A DNA stretch of 64,000 bases from Desulfosudis oleivorans (GCA_020723305.1 DYJC01000008.1:124001-188000); one strand, 5' to 3'; shown: positions 29,155-37,895, numbered from the stretch's first letter. Program-made: numbers and translations. The notes: generated from the sequence alone by a model not told the origin.

Positions 29155-29349
29155 GATGTGAATTTCTGAAATCCGGGATGCTGTTGAATTGTTTCGTAAC
29201 CTCATCAAACTAGAGAATCTCCATATCCCATTTTTCAATACCGTTCAATGATATATCAGGGCAATTCTATAAGATTGCTTGACTCCGTATATGATGATCG
29301 GCTATGTCCCTGTTTGCAAAAAGAGACTTGAGACCGATAACAGGGACCT

Positions 29350-30249
29350 ATGAATCCGAAAGTTATAAAATCCGATGCACTTCTTCTTCTCACTGCGGTA
29401 ATCTGGGGGTTTGCATTTGTAGCACAACGGGTGGGAATGGAGCATATCGATCCGTTCACATTCAACGGCATCCGATTTGCTCTCGGAGGGCTTTCTCTCA
29501 CGCCATTCATCCTATATCGCAAAATGCATGAACCTTTTCCAACAAAAATAAAACGTCCGGGGTCTGTTTTACATTTTTTTATCGGTAGCACACTGGCTGG
29601 TTTTTTTTTGTTTGCAGGAGCATCGCTTCAGCAGGTCGGAATTGTGTATACAACTGCCGGGAATGCCGGTTTTATTACCGGCCTTTATGTGGTGATCGTT
29701 CCGGTTATGGGGCTTTTCTGGAAACAGCGGGCAGGTGCCGGGACCTGGGCCGGCGCTCTTTTGGCAGCGATCGGGCTTTATTTTTTAAGCGTGACTCAGG
29801 ATTTTACCATTGGAAAGGGGGATTTTCTCGTTCTGATCAGCGCTTTTATCTGGGCATCCCATGTACTGATCATCGGGTGGCTTTCACCCAAAACCGATTC
29901 AATTCAACTGGCGGCCTTTCAGTTCGCGATCTGTTCAATCTTAAGCCTTTGTACGGCGATTGTGTTTGAAACCATTGTGTTTGCTAATGTGATGAAAGCG
30001 GCGATTCCCATATTGTACGGTGGTTTAATGTCCGTAGGGGTTGCCTATACACTTCAGGTTGTTGCCCAGAAGGATGCCCATCCTGCCCATGCATCCATTC
30101 TGCTCAGTCTGGAAACGGTTTTCGCTGCCATCGGCGGATGGATTGTGTTGAATGAAATCCTGAGCCTTCGCGGTCTGTTCGGGTGCTGCCTGATGATGGC
30201 TGGAATGCTGATCTCCCAGCTTTGGTCATGGAAGAGAGTTGCGGAATAA
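29350..30249 (+). CDS. EamA/DMT-family membrane transporter
   Basis: A 299-residue protein with ten hydrophobic helices in two EamA repeats. The first repeat has LLLLTAVIWGFAFVAQRVGMEHIDPFTFNGIRFALGG, the second LVLISAFIWASHVLIIGWLSPKTDS and ASILLSLETVFAAIGGWIVLNEILS. This is the drug/metabolite exporter superfamily; the substrate is unknown. Divergent from the radical SAM gene, and followed closely by an inverted-repeat element. Confidence 0.9.
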   Translation: MNPKVIKSDALLLLTAVIWGFAFVAQRVGMEHIDPFTFNGIRFALGGLSLTPFILYRKMHEPFPTKIKRPGSVLHFFIGSTLAGFFLFAGASLQQVGIVYTTAGNAGFITGLYVVIVPVMGLFWKQRAGAGTWAGALLAAIGLYFLSVTQDFTIGKGDFLVLISAFIWASHVLIIGWLSPKTDSIQLAAFQFAICSILSLCTAIVFETIVFANVMKAAIPILYGGLMSVGVAYTLQVVAQKDAHPAHASILLSLETVFAAIGGWIVLNEILSLRGLFGCCLMMAGMLISQLWSWKRVAE

Positions 30250-30294
30250 AATCAAAAGCAGCATCACCACCGGATGATTTTTGATCAATCCATC

Positions 30295-30435
30295 GAGCCA
30301 ATTTCAAAACGATTAAAAAACGTCACATCGGCGAAGGCCGGTGTCCAGAAAATGTTGAAAATAATAGATATCGCTTCACTTTACTGTGTGTCCGATTTCG
30401 CCGGAATAACAACAACAGGGTTTTGAAATTGGTTC
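30295..30435. repeat. Inverted-repeat element copy 2
   Basis: About 141 bp with ends GAGCCAATTTCAAAAC and TTTTGAAATTGGTTCC and the internal palindrome TCGGCGAAGGCCGG. Same orientation as copy 1 and about the same length. It sits exactly between two convergent genes, 4 bp before the DHH-CBS stop. Confidence 0.87.
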
Positions 30436-30439
30436 CAAA

Positions 30440-31738
30440 TTATTTCGGTAACTGGTCGTAGAAGTAAACCATGAGGTCGGAACGGGTGACCATTCCAATG
30501 ACATGTCCATTTTCAATCACAGGTAAATGGCCGACTTTTTTAGTGATAATTTTCCGAACCGCCTGCATTGGGCTCATGCCCGGTTCAATGGTGACAATAT
30601 CCCGTGCCATGAATGCCTTGACCGGCGCCTCCCATTGATCTTCCCGTTTAAGTTTTTTAAAATGGGTACGGGTAATCATGCCTACCAATTTTCCCTCTTC
30701 AATCACCGGAGCGCCCTTGAATCCATTTTCACGCAACTGTTGACGGAGCGTTTTCATCTTCAGTTCCGGAGACACCGCCAGAACCGGAAAAGACATCAGG
30801 TCGGAGATCCGCACAGACGACTGATTATGGTTTTCAATTAAATTAATCAGGAGATTTGCAATGCTCTGGGGTGGTACGGACTTGACCAGTGCTGATCCGG
30901 CAGAAGGATGGCCACCTCCGCCCAGACGACCCATGATGACAGACATGTCTGGGCCATCTCTTTTGCTTCTGCCGATCACAATGCACCGGTCTCCTTTTTG
31001 GGCAAATATCCCAAAGGCCGCATCGACGCCTATGGTTTCAGCATATTTCTGAACGACCTGGGCAAGTGTGTCTACATGTCCATCAATGGGTTGAATATTG
31101 ATGCTGATAGAAAAACCGTTGACATTGACGGTTTGTACATTCTGAAGCATCTCAAAAAGCATCTTTTTCTGGTTCCGGCTGTATAATACAGAGCCCATGA
31201 GAGAGGCGACAATGTCCAGGTCAGCCTTGCATTCCAGGAGAAAACCTACCGCATAGCTGTCCCTTGGGGTTGTGGAGCTAAAGGTCTGGTTTCCCGTGTC
31301 TTCATAGATACCGGCAAGAAAAAGGGTGGCAACCATGGGTGAAATTGGAATTTTTCTCTCTTTCATCTCCTCTACCATTGCGGTAATATTGGCTCCCAGG
31401 GTTTCCTGTCTTTTCCACTGGGCATCGATGTTGCCTTCGCTTGAATGGTGATCCCATAGGTGGATTAGAAGATCCGGTTTGTCCTTCAACTGTCCCAGAC
31501 CATCCAGCCGTTTCCACTGATTGGTATCCACCACAACGAGTTCTTCGATTTTGTCCAGGTCAACTTCGTCGGCTGTTTTGATATCCAGCATACGCTTATG
31601 TGCGGTAAGAAAAAATTTCACATTGGGATTGATCTGTTTTGAAAGCACCGGCACCGTATCCGGATACAGCAATGTCCCGGCTACAACAGAGGCGAGTCCG
31701 TCCAGATCGGTATTTCGGTGGGTGGTTACAACTCTCAT
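30440..31738 (-). CDS. DHH-family phosphoesterase with CBS pair
   Basis: A 432-residue protein. The N-terminal DHH domain has THRNTDLDGLASV, VVVDTN and LWDHHSSEG, then a DHHA1-type region with MGRLGGGGHPSAGSALV. Two CBS domains follow (residues about 310-430: DLMSFPVLAVSPELKMKTL..., FMARDIVTIEPGMSPMQAV...). The same DHH-CBS module forms the front half of some long tRNA nucleotidyltransferases (A-adding or CCA-adding), but the polA head domain is missing here. Likely an adenylate-regulated phosphoesterase (nanoRNase or pAp phosphatase-like); the substrate is uncertain. Confidence 0.85.
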   Translation of the reverse strand: MRVVTTHRNTDLDGLASVVAGTLLYPDTVPVLSKQINPNVKFFLTAHKRMLDIKTADEVDLDKIEELVVVDTNQWKRLDGLGQLKDKPDLLIHLWDHHSSEGNIDAQWKRQETLGANITAMVEEMKERKIPISPMVATLFLAGIYEDTGNQTFSSTTPRDSYAVGFLLECKADLDIVASLMGSVLYSRNQKKMLFEMLQNVQTVNVNGFSISINIQPIDGHVDTLAQVVQKYAETIGVDAAFGIFAQKGDRCIVIGRSKRDGPDMSVIMGRLGGGGHPSAGSALVKSVPPQSIANLLINLIENHNQSSVRISDLMSFPVLAVSPELKMKTLRQQLRENGFKGAPVIEEGKLVGMITRTHFKKLKREDQWEAPVKAFMARDIVTIEPGMSPMQAVRKIITKKVGHLPVIENGHVIGMVTRSDLMVYFYDQLPK

Positions 31739-32026
31739 GTAACTTGCTTAAAGCTTCTTTGGGTTATTGTATGTTAAAAACATTTATATTCTGAGTTTTT
31801 CTTCTCCGGTGTTGTGAATTCATGCAAGTACCTTTCCATATTGTCAGCATGTATCCGGTTTTCCTCTCTTTGTCAATGTGGGAGCTGGGTCAAACTTTGA
31901 CTTGTAATTTGTCGAACCATCTGAATCAACACATTACAGTGAACTACAATGAAGAAGAAAAATAGCCAAGTTGTATCCGGAGATATGGAGATCATTCTAT
32001 CATGATGTTTTTACAAGGAGTTTATC
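31739..32026. other. Intergenic region upstream of the small ORF / glycosyltransferase
   Basis: A gene-free stretch of 288 bp between divergent genes. No clear promoter or structured element was seen apart from the AAGGAG ribosome site of the following small ORF at about 32015. Confidence 0.4.
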
Positions 32027-32119
32027 ATGAGGGCTGTATCGGACAAGGGGCCAAAAAGTTTTTCTCTTGATTTTTTCCGGATGTTCATATTGTATGCGAA
32101 CAGTGCCGAAAACCTGTGA
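32027..32119 (+). CDS. Possible 30-residue peptide coupled to the glycosyltransferase gene
   Basis: An ATG at 32027 has AAGGAG 6-7 nt upstream, the only good ribosome site in this region. The reading frame runs 30 codons (MRAVSDKGPKSFSLDFFRMF then ILYANSAENL) and its TGA is followed immediately by the ATG of the glycosyltransferase gene, which has no ribosome site of its own. That suggests translational coupling, with the short ORF acting as a leader. It could also be a peptide product. No family match. Confidence 0.45.
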   Translation: MRAVSDKGPKSFSLDFFRMFILYANSAENL

Positions 32120-32971
32120 ATGGAGAAGAACCGTTTGTCCGAATACTCTATCATACCCAGCCGGGTTCCGGCATCAGGAAAACCGGATTATTCCCAGAAA
32201 ATCCCAAAGATCATCTGGCAAACCATGAAATCGAATCATGTTCCTTCCATCATGAAAGGCTTTTCCAACTCCTGGATCGAAAACAATCCTGAATATGAGT
32301 ATCGATTTAGTGATGATGATGAGATTATCCGTTTTATAAAGTGTGAGTTTCCGGAATATTTGGAAGGATATCAGAAGATCCAATACGGTGCATCCAAGGC
32401 GGATCTGTGGCGCTATCTGGTGATCTATCAGTTCGGAGGGGTTTATGCGGATATGGATTGCAGGTGTTTATCTCCTCTGCGCAAATGGATAAAACCGGAT
32501 TCCGAGTATGTGACTCAATTGGGCGTAAACCATGATCTATGCCAATGGCTGATCATCAGTGTTCCGAAAAATCCGATTTTTCTGAGAGCTGCGGAGAAAT
32601 CGCTTAAAAACATAGAAAACAAAACAACGGATCAGGAATATAGAGGTTTTGAACTAAAAGATCAAAAAATAGAGCTTCGAAAGCATGTCCCGCTTGTAAC
32701 CATCCGGGATCGGATTATTGGATTGGCCGGCCCTCCTGTTTTACAAAAGGCTGCCGAAGAATGTTTTGAGGATGGCTCGATGGATGCTATTTTACAATCC
32801 ATACAGGTTGTCTGTACATCAAGGGGAAGATCCTGCCAGATGAACGGCAATGTTCAGCACGATTATGGGAATCCGGAATATAAAAAAGCCCTGAAGAGAT
32901 TGAAAACCCCGCACTATTCATATGGAAGGCGTTTCATAAACATGATGGAGAGGTTGAAATCTTATTTTTAA
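32120..32971 (+). CDS. GT32-like glycosyltransferase (OCH1/capsular sugar type)
   Basis: A 283-residue protein. The 'IPKIIWQTMKSN' opening and 'ASKADLWRYLVIYQFGGVYADMDCRCL' block, with a DxD metal/nucleotide-sugar site (DMD), are diagnostic of the GT32 DXD-containing sugar transferases. No TM helix is evident, so it is probably cytoplasmic. It is followed after 66 bp by a radical SAM gene in the same direction. Acceptor and sugar are unknown. Its translation probably depends on the preceding short ORF. Confidence 0.85.
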   Translation: MEKNRLSEYSIIPSRVPASGKPDYSQKIPKIIWQTMKSNHVPSIMKGFSNSWIENNPEYEYRFSDDDEIIRFIKCEFPEYLEGYQKIQYGASKADLWRYLVIYQFGGVYADMDCRCLSPLRKWIKPDSEYVTQLGVNHDLCQWLIISVPKNPIFLRAAEKSLKNIENKTTDQEYRGFELKDQKIELRKHVPLVTIRDRIIGLAGPPVLQKAAEECFEDGSMDAILQSIQVVCTSRGRSCQMNGNVQHDYGNPEYKKALKRLKTPHYSYGRRFINMMERLKSYF

Positions 32972-33037
32972 ACAAACCTCCGGCATGGACGATAATGTAG
33001 GTTGTCCAGACATATTGTGAAGAAAGATAAAGATGAA

Positions 33038-34471
33038 ATGAACGGATTTTCACACGACAAAGAAGCTCCTGAAGCCTCGCGCCTTAAAATGATTGCATCC
33101 AATCTGGCTGAATATGAGGGTCAATCCCAGGAGTTGCATTGGATAACCAGAAGCCGGGCTCTAAAGGCGGATGAAGATCGCAAAAACTGCCTGGCAGCCA
33201 TAAGTCAGGCCATTGAACTGGCGTTTCACAGAACCAAGCCCAAACTGGGACCGCTATCTCCCGGATGTGTTATCTGTGGTGAGGGCGGATGGTCCTGCCT
33301 GTTCATCAATGGCAAATGCAACTGCCGCTGTTTTTATTGTCCAACAGTTCAGGATGAGGTGGGGGTCCCAGTCACCAACCGTATTCCCTTTGATAAACCG
33401 TCAGACTATGCAGACTATGTGCATTATTTTGATTTCAGGGGAGTCAGTATCAGCGGCGGAGAGCCTTTGTTGACCCTGGATCGTACCCTGAAATACCTGA
33501 AAGCCGTTCGCCGCAAAATGGGAGACAGCCTGCATCTCTGGCTGTATACCAACGGAACCCTTCTCACCCGGGAGATCGTCCAGAAGCTACAGGATGAAGG
33601 ATTGAACGAGATCCGGTTCGATATCAGCGCAAAGGATTATGAGCTTGAGAGATTGCAGATGGCCGTGGGACACATCCCCATTGTGACAATTGAAATTCCG
33701 GCCATCCCTGAAGATATGGAGAAAGTTTCGAACCTGCTTCCCATACTCTACGATGTGGGCGTGAATCACCTGAATCTGCATCAGCTCCGTTTGACTCCCC
33801 ACAATGTAGTGAATTTGAAAACCCGCAATTACACATTTCTCCATGGTGACAAGGTTACCGTGCTGGAGTCTGAGCTGATGGTGTTGAAACTGATGGAGAT
33901 TGCTCTTGCAAAAGGAGTGAAACTGCCCATCAATTACTGCTCGTATGTTTACAAACACCGGTTTCAGCGTTCCGCTGCCCGGAAGCGCAATGCTCGGTTT
34001 ATTATGAAAGCACATGAATCCTTGACAGAGAGTGGTTTTATCCGCACTATGGCATTGGTCGGAGATGCCTGGGACCTCCAACAAAAAGCAGATCAGTTGG
34101 CAGCAAAGGGTGCGAGACCTCATCAGTTGAATCTTACCGGCAATAAAACCTGCCTGTTTTTTCATGAGCAGCTCTGGCCGCTGATGGATTTTTCCGCCTG
34201 TGATTTGCAGATCAGCTATGCCGAGGCAATTCTGAGTCCCCATATTTCCTATCGTCATGCCTTTAAAGAAGTTCGCATCAATTCCGCCAGAAAAATTGTT
34301 GTTGAAAGGAATGTGCATTGCGCCAACATTCGCCTGAGCAGTGAACAGCGATCGGTTTTCGAGAAAGGAGTGATCTGCCGTGAGCCTGAAACAATGAACT
34401 CAGATACCTTTTTGAACAGTCAATTTGCTTCCTTTGAATTCATCACATCCGGGCTTCAGCAGTATTTTTAA
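33038..34471 (+). CDS. Radical SAM protein of unknown function
   Basis: About 477 residues from the ATG at 33038; a TTG at 33002 would add 12 residues, and neither has a strong ribosome site. The cluster motif lies in GKCNCRCFYCP (CX3CX2C), preceded by extra cysteines (CVICGEGGWSC) that may hold another metal site. SAM-binding 'GGE' is seen in VSISGGEPLLTLD. The central domain (LWLYTNGTLL, IRFDISAKDYELERL) is a typical radical SAM barrel. It follows the glycosyltransferase and is convergent with a B12-type radical SAM gene. Product and substrate are unknown. Confidence 0.8.
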   Translation: MNGFSHDKEAPEASRLKMIASNLAEYEGQSQELHWITRSRALKADEDRKNCLAAISQAIELAFHRTKPKLGPLSPGCVICGEGGWSCLFINGKCNCRCFYCPTVQDEVGVPVTNRIPFDKPSDYADYVHYFDFRGVSISGGEPLLTLDRTLKYLKAVRRKMGDSLHLWLYTNGTLLTREIVQKLQDEGLNEIRFDISAKDYELERLQMAVGHIPIVTIEIPAIPEDMEKVSNLLPILYDVGVNHLNLHQLRLTPHNVVNLKTRNYTFLHGDKVTVLESELMVLKLMEIALAKGVKLPINYCSYVYKHRFQRSAARKRNARFIMKAHESLTESGFIRTMALVGDAWDLQQKADQLAAKGARPHQLNLTGNKTCLFFHEQLWPLMDFSACDLQISYAEAILSPHISYRHAFKEVRINSARKIVVERNVHCANIRLSSEQRSVFEKGVICREPETMNSDTFLNSQFASFEFITSGLQQYF

Positions 34472-34499
34472 GCAGGTTATTTTACATGTCTGGATGAAA

Positions 34500-34695
34500 C
34501 CCGGCTTTATCGTCATGCCGGTGGAAACCGGCATCCAGAACAATTTATTACTCCGGCAATTCAATATACTAAAGGTTTGTCATTCCGGCTAAAGCCGGGC
34601 ACGAAGTGAAGCACATCGCTATCCAGTATTTTCGCCACTTTCTGGACACCGGCTTTCGCCGGTGTGACGCTTTTTGATCGTTTTGAAATTGGCTC
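34500..34695. repeat. Inverted-repeat element copy 3, compound
   Basis: The right end is TTTTGAAATTGGCTC (34681-34695), with the palindrome ACACCGGCTTTCGCCGGTGT next to it, in the opposite orientation to copies 1 and 2. The left part carries two more palindromic units: GTCATTCCGGC..GCCGGGC and GTCATGCCGGT..ACCGGCAT. The matching left terminus was not found, so this copy is either extended or a fusion of related palindromes. It encodes the last codons of the adjacent gene. Confidence 0.8.
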
Positions 34696-36709
34696 TATGG
34701 AAAGGCTGTAATTTTTTTTCCAGAGATTCGTTAAAAAAGTCTTCATCCAGAGGTGTCTGCCCGTTTTTTTGAGGTTTCAGGGCACGTTGCCAGAAATGCT
34801 CCATGAATTGGCTGCAATTCCGGCGCAAGCGGCTGATGGGAAATGAAGGAGGGATTGTCAGACCTTTGGGAAACTTGCCTTTTGGGGGGACATGCCTTGG
34901 ACGCAACGGTCGTTTGGCCAGATCCCGGAAAACTCTTTGTCCATATTTGAGAAAATACAGGAAGGAGTGATAGGTGGAAATGGCTCCGGCCCATGGGTAG
35001 TGGTCCAGGTAAAATCCCGACGACAAGCGGGCAATGCTGTCTTCATCGTATTGGGAGGTATTGGATTTTTGTGCTTTGGTTTCAAAAAGGGGAAACAGCC
35101 GGAAGTCATCTCCCTTGCAGAAAAAAATTTGTTTCAAGCCATATTTTTCCGGACAGGCAGCAATATCCGAACCGCCGGTCAGACCGAAGCGGCCCAGGAT
35201 GAAAAGATCGATGCTGGTTTGCTGGTTTTGAATCAGTTTCAGGGTGGCCTGTAGTTGAGGCCGGGTTTCACCGGGATGATCGGTAAAGGCCATCCAGGCA
35301 GTGGCAATGCCGGTATCGTGGAAGGTGTTGTTCACGCTACAGATCTGTTCGGAGGTGATGCCTTTATGCATGCTTCTGAGCAGTTCGTCTGACCCGCTTT
35401 CAATTCCAAAGGCCACTGCCCTTAAGCCGGATTGGTAGAGCATCCGGCAGCGCTCCTGGGTATAGTAAGGCTCAATGCGAAAGTCAGCCGACCATTTGAT
35501 GTCCGCTTTCAGGGCGAAAAGTTCCCGGGCCATGGCCAGAGCGAATTTGGGCGAGAGTACATCAACGGAAAGATAGAAATTTTGAACATTGTGGGTTGCT
35601 GACAGCTCGGCAAGACAACGGGCTGCTTCGGCCGCATCCATTTCCCGGTAGCCGTGGCTTCCCGAACGATTCAATCCATAATCACAAAAGGAACAACGGT
35701 TCCAGTAACACCCCCTGGTGGGCGCAAATAACAGGGTTGGGCTTGGAGCAAGATAGTTGTTGAGGTCCAGGTCCGAGTAGTCAGGTTGAGGGTTGCGGTT
35801 CAGATTCGTAATCTGAACCGGGTTGCTGTGAAGCTCTCCGGTGCCTGGTTCCCGAAGCAGCAGGTTGGGTATTTCCCTGAGTGCATTGAAACGAGATCCG
35901 GCATCTATATCGGAACCCATGGATTCAAGCGCCCGGATCAGTTGAACTATGGCTTCTTCGCCTTCGAAAATGCAGGTGGCATCCACAAGGCCAAGCAATC
36001 GTTTTTGTACTAATGGGGATGCGTGGCGCAGGATTTGTTGGACGCAGGTGCCTCCCAGGAGAAGAAAAGCCCGGGGAGCTATCCGGCGCAGCAGATGGAG
36101 CAGATAAAAAGTCTCCGGAATCTGGCTGATGAAAGTCAGGGAAATGCCTACCACTTGTCCTGGTTCAGGCTGGTATTTATCCAGAATTGTACGATAGAAT
36201 GCATCCAGGGGGCTTTGTCTTTTCCGGAAATAGCTCTCCAGGAGATCCAGTCCCCAGGGTACGGTCGCATGAGCAGCGTGGTTGAAATGAAAGTTGTATG
36301 GATAATTCACTGCACTGAGACACGCCAGCGCATCTTCGGCCTGATTCCGTGCTCTTCGGTAGTGCGCTATCTGATAGAACCGGTTGGAGTCCTGGAAAAC
36401 ATCGATTGCCGAACCTGCTGCGGCCAGGCTGCGCAACGCAGCCGGCCGTGCTTCGGCAAGGGTCATATAGGATAGTTGCTCCATGCCGTTGAGCTGGTTA
36501 GAATGGTTCAGCTGTTCAAACTTTTCGGTCAGATGCCTCACGCTGTCTGCAACCTGTCTGGGATCAAGCAGATAATGGGCTGCAGCAACGTTCAGATCGG
36601 TTACCACAGCGTCAAGCCCATTGGATCGCAGATATCCTTTCAGATAAGGCAGCGAAAGATAAGGCTGGGTCGGATCAGCAAAGGGAGGGTATATGAGCCA
36701 GGGCTTCAT
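34619..36709 (-). CDS. B12-binding radical SAM protein with repeat-encoded C-terminus
   Basis: A 696-residue protein. An N-terminal cobalamin-type domain (KPWLIYPPFADPTQPYLSLPYLKGYLRSNG, VVGISLTFISQIPETFYLLHLLR, FLLLGGTCVQQ) is followed by a radical SAM core (TRGCYWNRCSFCDYGLN; CX3CX2C) and a conserved 'AVAFGIESGSDELL' block. The last 22 or so residues (NFKTIKKRHTGESRCPESG...) are encoded by inverted-repeat element copy 3, which supplies the stop codon. The true original C-terminus was therefore lost or extended. Substrate unknown. Confidence 0.83.
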   Translation of the reverse strand: MKPWLIYPPFADPTQPYLSLPYLKGYLRSNGLDAVVTDLNVAAAHYLLDPRQVADSVRHLTEKFEQLNHSNQLNGMEQLSYMTLAEARPAALRSLAAAGSAIDVFQDSNRFYQIAHYRRARNQAEDALACLSAVNYPYNFHFNHAAHATVPWGLDLLESYFRKRQSPLDAFYRTILDKYQPEPGQVVGISLTFISQIPETFYLLHLLRRIAPRAFLLLGGTCVQQILRHASPLVQKRLLGLVDATCIFEGEEAIVQLIRALESMGSDIDAGSRFNALREIPNLLLREPGTGELHSNPVQITNLNRNPQPDYSDLDLNNYLAPSPTLLFAPTRGCYWNRCSFCDYGLNRSGSHGYREMDAAEAARCLAELSATHNVQNFYLSVDVLSPKFALAMARELFALKADIKWSADFRIEPYYTQERCRMLYQSGLRAVAFGIESGSDELLRSMHKGITSEQICSVNNTFHDTGIATAWMAFTDHPGETRPQLQATLKLIQNQQTSIDLFILGRFGLTGGSDIAACPEKYGLKQIFFCKGDDFRLFPLFETKAQKSNTSQYDEDSIARLSSGFYLDHYPWAGAISTYHSFLYFLKYGQRVFRDLAKRPLRPRHVPPKGKFPKGLTIPPSFPISRLRRNCSQFMEHFWQRALKPQKNGQTPLDEDFFNESLEKKLQPFHRANFKTIKKRHTGESRCPESGENTG

Positions 36710-36761
36710 GCCCTTTTGTTTAGCATTTCCAACCGGAAATAAAAAGCAGAGTTAGCCTGAA

Positions 36762-37013
36762 TTATAAAAAAGCCTCCACTTTTTTATAGGCATCGTCAAT
36801 GAGCTTTTTATACTCTTCCCGGCCTTTCTTGCAGGCATCAAGCCAGTCCTGTACTGCTTTTTTCCCTTCTGCCGGGAGCCATGCAGCTTGCTCAATAAAT
36901 GATTTTCCCATGGTCTCCGTCTGCTCCTGCGCCATGGCAAGAGTGTTGAACGCATTGTTGAAAGACGACTTGTTGAAATTGAGCATCTGCTTGACAATCT
37001 GTTTCCGGTCCAT
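36762..37013 (-). CDS. Small phasin-like PHA granule protein 1
   Basis: About 83 residues from the ATG at 37013, which has AAGGAGAG just upstream; upstream in-frame ATGs lack such a site. The protein is helical and amphipathic (IVKQMLNFNKSSFNNAFNTLAMAQEQTETMGKSFI...W.PAEGKKAVQDWLDACKKGREEYKKLIDDAYKKVEAFL), matching the two following paralogues. The layout 'FN...F......Q...........EG......W....K.G...YK...D.....' is that of phasins, which coat polyhydroxyalkanoate granules. The function is inferred from pattern and from the adjacent DUF3141 hydrolase gene. Confidence 0.75.
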   Translation of the reverse strand: MDRKQIVKQMLNFNKSSFNNAFNTLAMAQEQTETMGKSFIEQAAWLPAEGKKAVQDWLDACKKGREEYKKLIDDAYKKVEAFL

Positions 37014-37154
37014 CTTCTCTCTCCTTTTTTTGGGTGAAAGGTGAAAATTGTTTTTTTCCATTTTGCGATCAAGATGACATGATTTGTAAGGGCAGGCCCC
37101 TGTGCCTGCCCTTTGTGAGATCATATATTGCATCAATATGAAAGCAAATCGGAA

Positions 37155-37418
37155 TTAATGGGTTGCTCCAAAAAACGTCTCAAGCTGGTTGAAACCTGCG
37201 TCTACAGCGTCTTTATAGCTTTTGAGACCCTTTTTGTAGTTTTCCGTCCACGTTCCGATTACATTCCTGCCCTCTTCAGGGATGAGGTTGGCCTGTGCCA
37301 ATAGTGCATTGGAAGCTTTTTCCGCTTGTTCCTGGAACAGAACAACTGCTTGATACAGATTATTAAAAGTATTTCTCTGAAAGTCAACAGCCTGTTTTAA
37401 AAGTTTTTGATTTTCCAT
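37155..37418 (-). CDS. Small phasin-like PHA granule protein 2
   Basis: About 87 residues from the ATG at 37418, which has AGGAGG upstream. MENQKLLKQAVDFQRNTFNN and the later ARANLIPEEGRNVIGTW-type turn and GLKSYKDAVDAGFNQLE helix parallel phasins 1 and 3. Predicted to be a cytosolic amphipathic helix pair that binds PHA granules. It lies 141 bp upstream of phasin 1 and is separated from phasin 3 by an inverted-repeat element. Confidence 0.78.
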   Translation of the reverse strand: MENQKLLKQAVDFQRNTFNNLYQAVVLFQEQAEKASNALLAQANLIPEEGRNVIGTWTENYKKGLKSYKDAVDAGFNQLETFFGATH

Positions 37419-37472
37419 TTTTATACCTCCTGTGAAGTCACTCACCAATGTTGTTGTTTGATTTTTCCTTAT

Positions 37473-37594
37473 GAGCCAATTCTAAAAGTCTCTTGTTGTC
37501 GTTCCGGCGAAAACTAAAATCCAGTATTTTCGGCTCTTTTTTAAGCACTGACTTTCGCCGGTGTGACGCTTTATAATCGTTTTGAAATTGGCTC
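37473..37594. repeat. Inverted-repeat element copy 4
   Basis: 122 bp with ends GAGCCAATTCTAAAA and TTTTGAAATTGGCTC. Internal palindromic pieces are degraded (GTTCCGGCGAA, TTTCGCCGGTGTGACG). Same orientation as copy 3. It directly abuts the stop codon of phasin 3. Confidence 0.85.
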
Positions 37595-37595
37595 C

Positions 37596-37895
37596 TTATT
37601 TTGTCTTTTTGGGCCGGGCAGCTTCCTTCGGCTGTACAAGGGGTGAAAAAAGCTGGTCCAGGCTGATCCGGTTTTCTTCCACCACATCCTGGATAGCCAG
37701 ACGGCCTCTGTCATACTCTTTAGTCCATTCCTCTACAACCCTTTGGCCCTCTTTGGCGACCTGGTTACCCAGCTCAATCGAAGCCTGGACAAATCTTATT
37801 GTCTGGTTCTGGAGAAGGGTGATGACGCTCCGAGTATTTTCTGCTGCGACACGATTGATATCGATGATCTGTTGGGCGAAAGCTATATTTTCCAT
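37596..37895 (-). CDS. Small phasin-like PHA granule protein 3
   Basis: About 99 residues from the ATG at 37895 with GGAGGT upstream. The helical core ENIAFAQQIIDINRVAAENT, NQVAKEGQRVVEEWTKEYDRG follows the same phasin pattern as its neighbours, and the C-terminus has a Lys/Pro-rich tail (LVQPKEAARPKKTK), common in phasins. It is divergent from the DUF3141 gene across 270 bp. It was probably the first gene of the small phasin set before the element inserted downstream. Confidence 0.78.
   Translation of the reverse strand: MENIAFAQQIIDINRVAAENTRSVITLLQNQTIRFVQASIELGNQVAKEGQRVVEEWTKEYDRGRLAIQDVVEENRISLDQLFSPLVQPKEAARPKKTK

Noticed and set aside
33587-34318. Minus-strand frame of 243 codons across the radical SAM gene
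   Set aside because: Antisense to a protein with clear CX3CX2C and GGE motifs; no start signal or family pattern.
32027-34471. RiPP cluster (short peptide, glycosyltransferase, radical SAM)
   Set aside because: The peptide lacks a recognisable leader or core, and no maturase-specific SPASM domain or transporter is present. Kept only as a possible leader ORF.
27275-37594. CRISPR-like array from the repeated GC-rich palindromes
   Set aside because: Copies are kilobases apart, differ in orientation and lack regular spacers; they are dispersed inverted-repeat elements.
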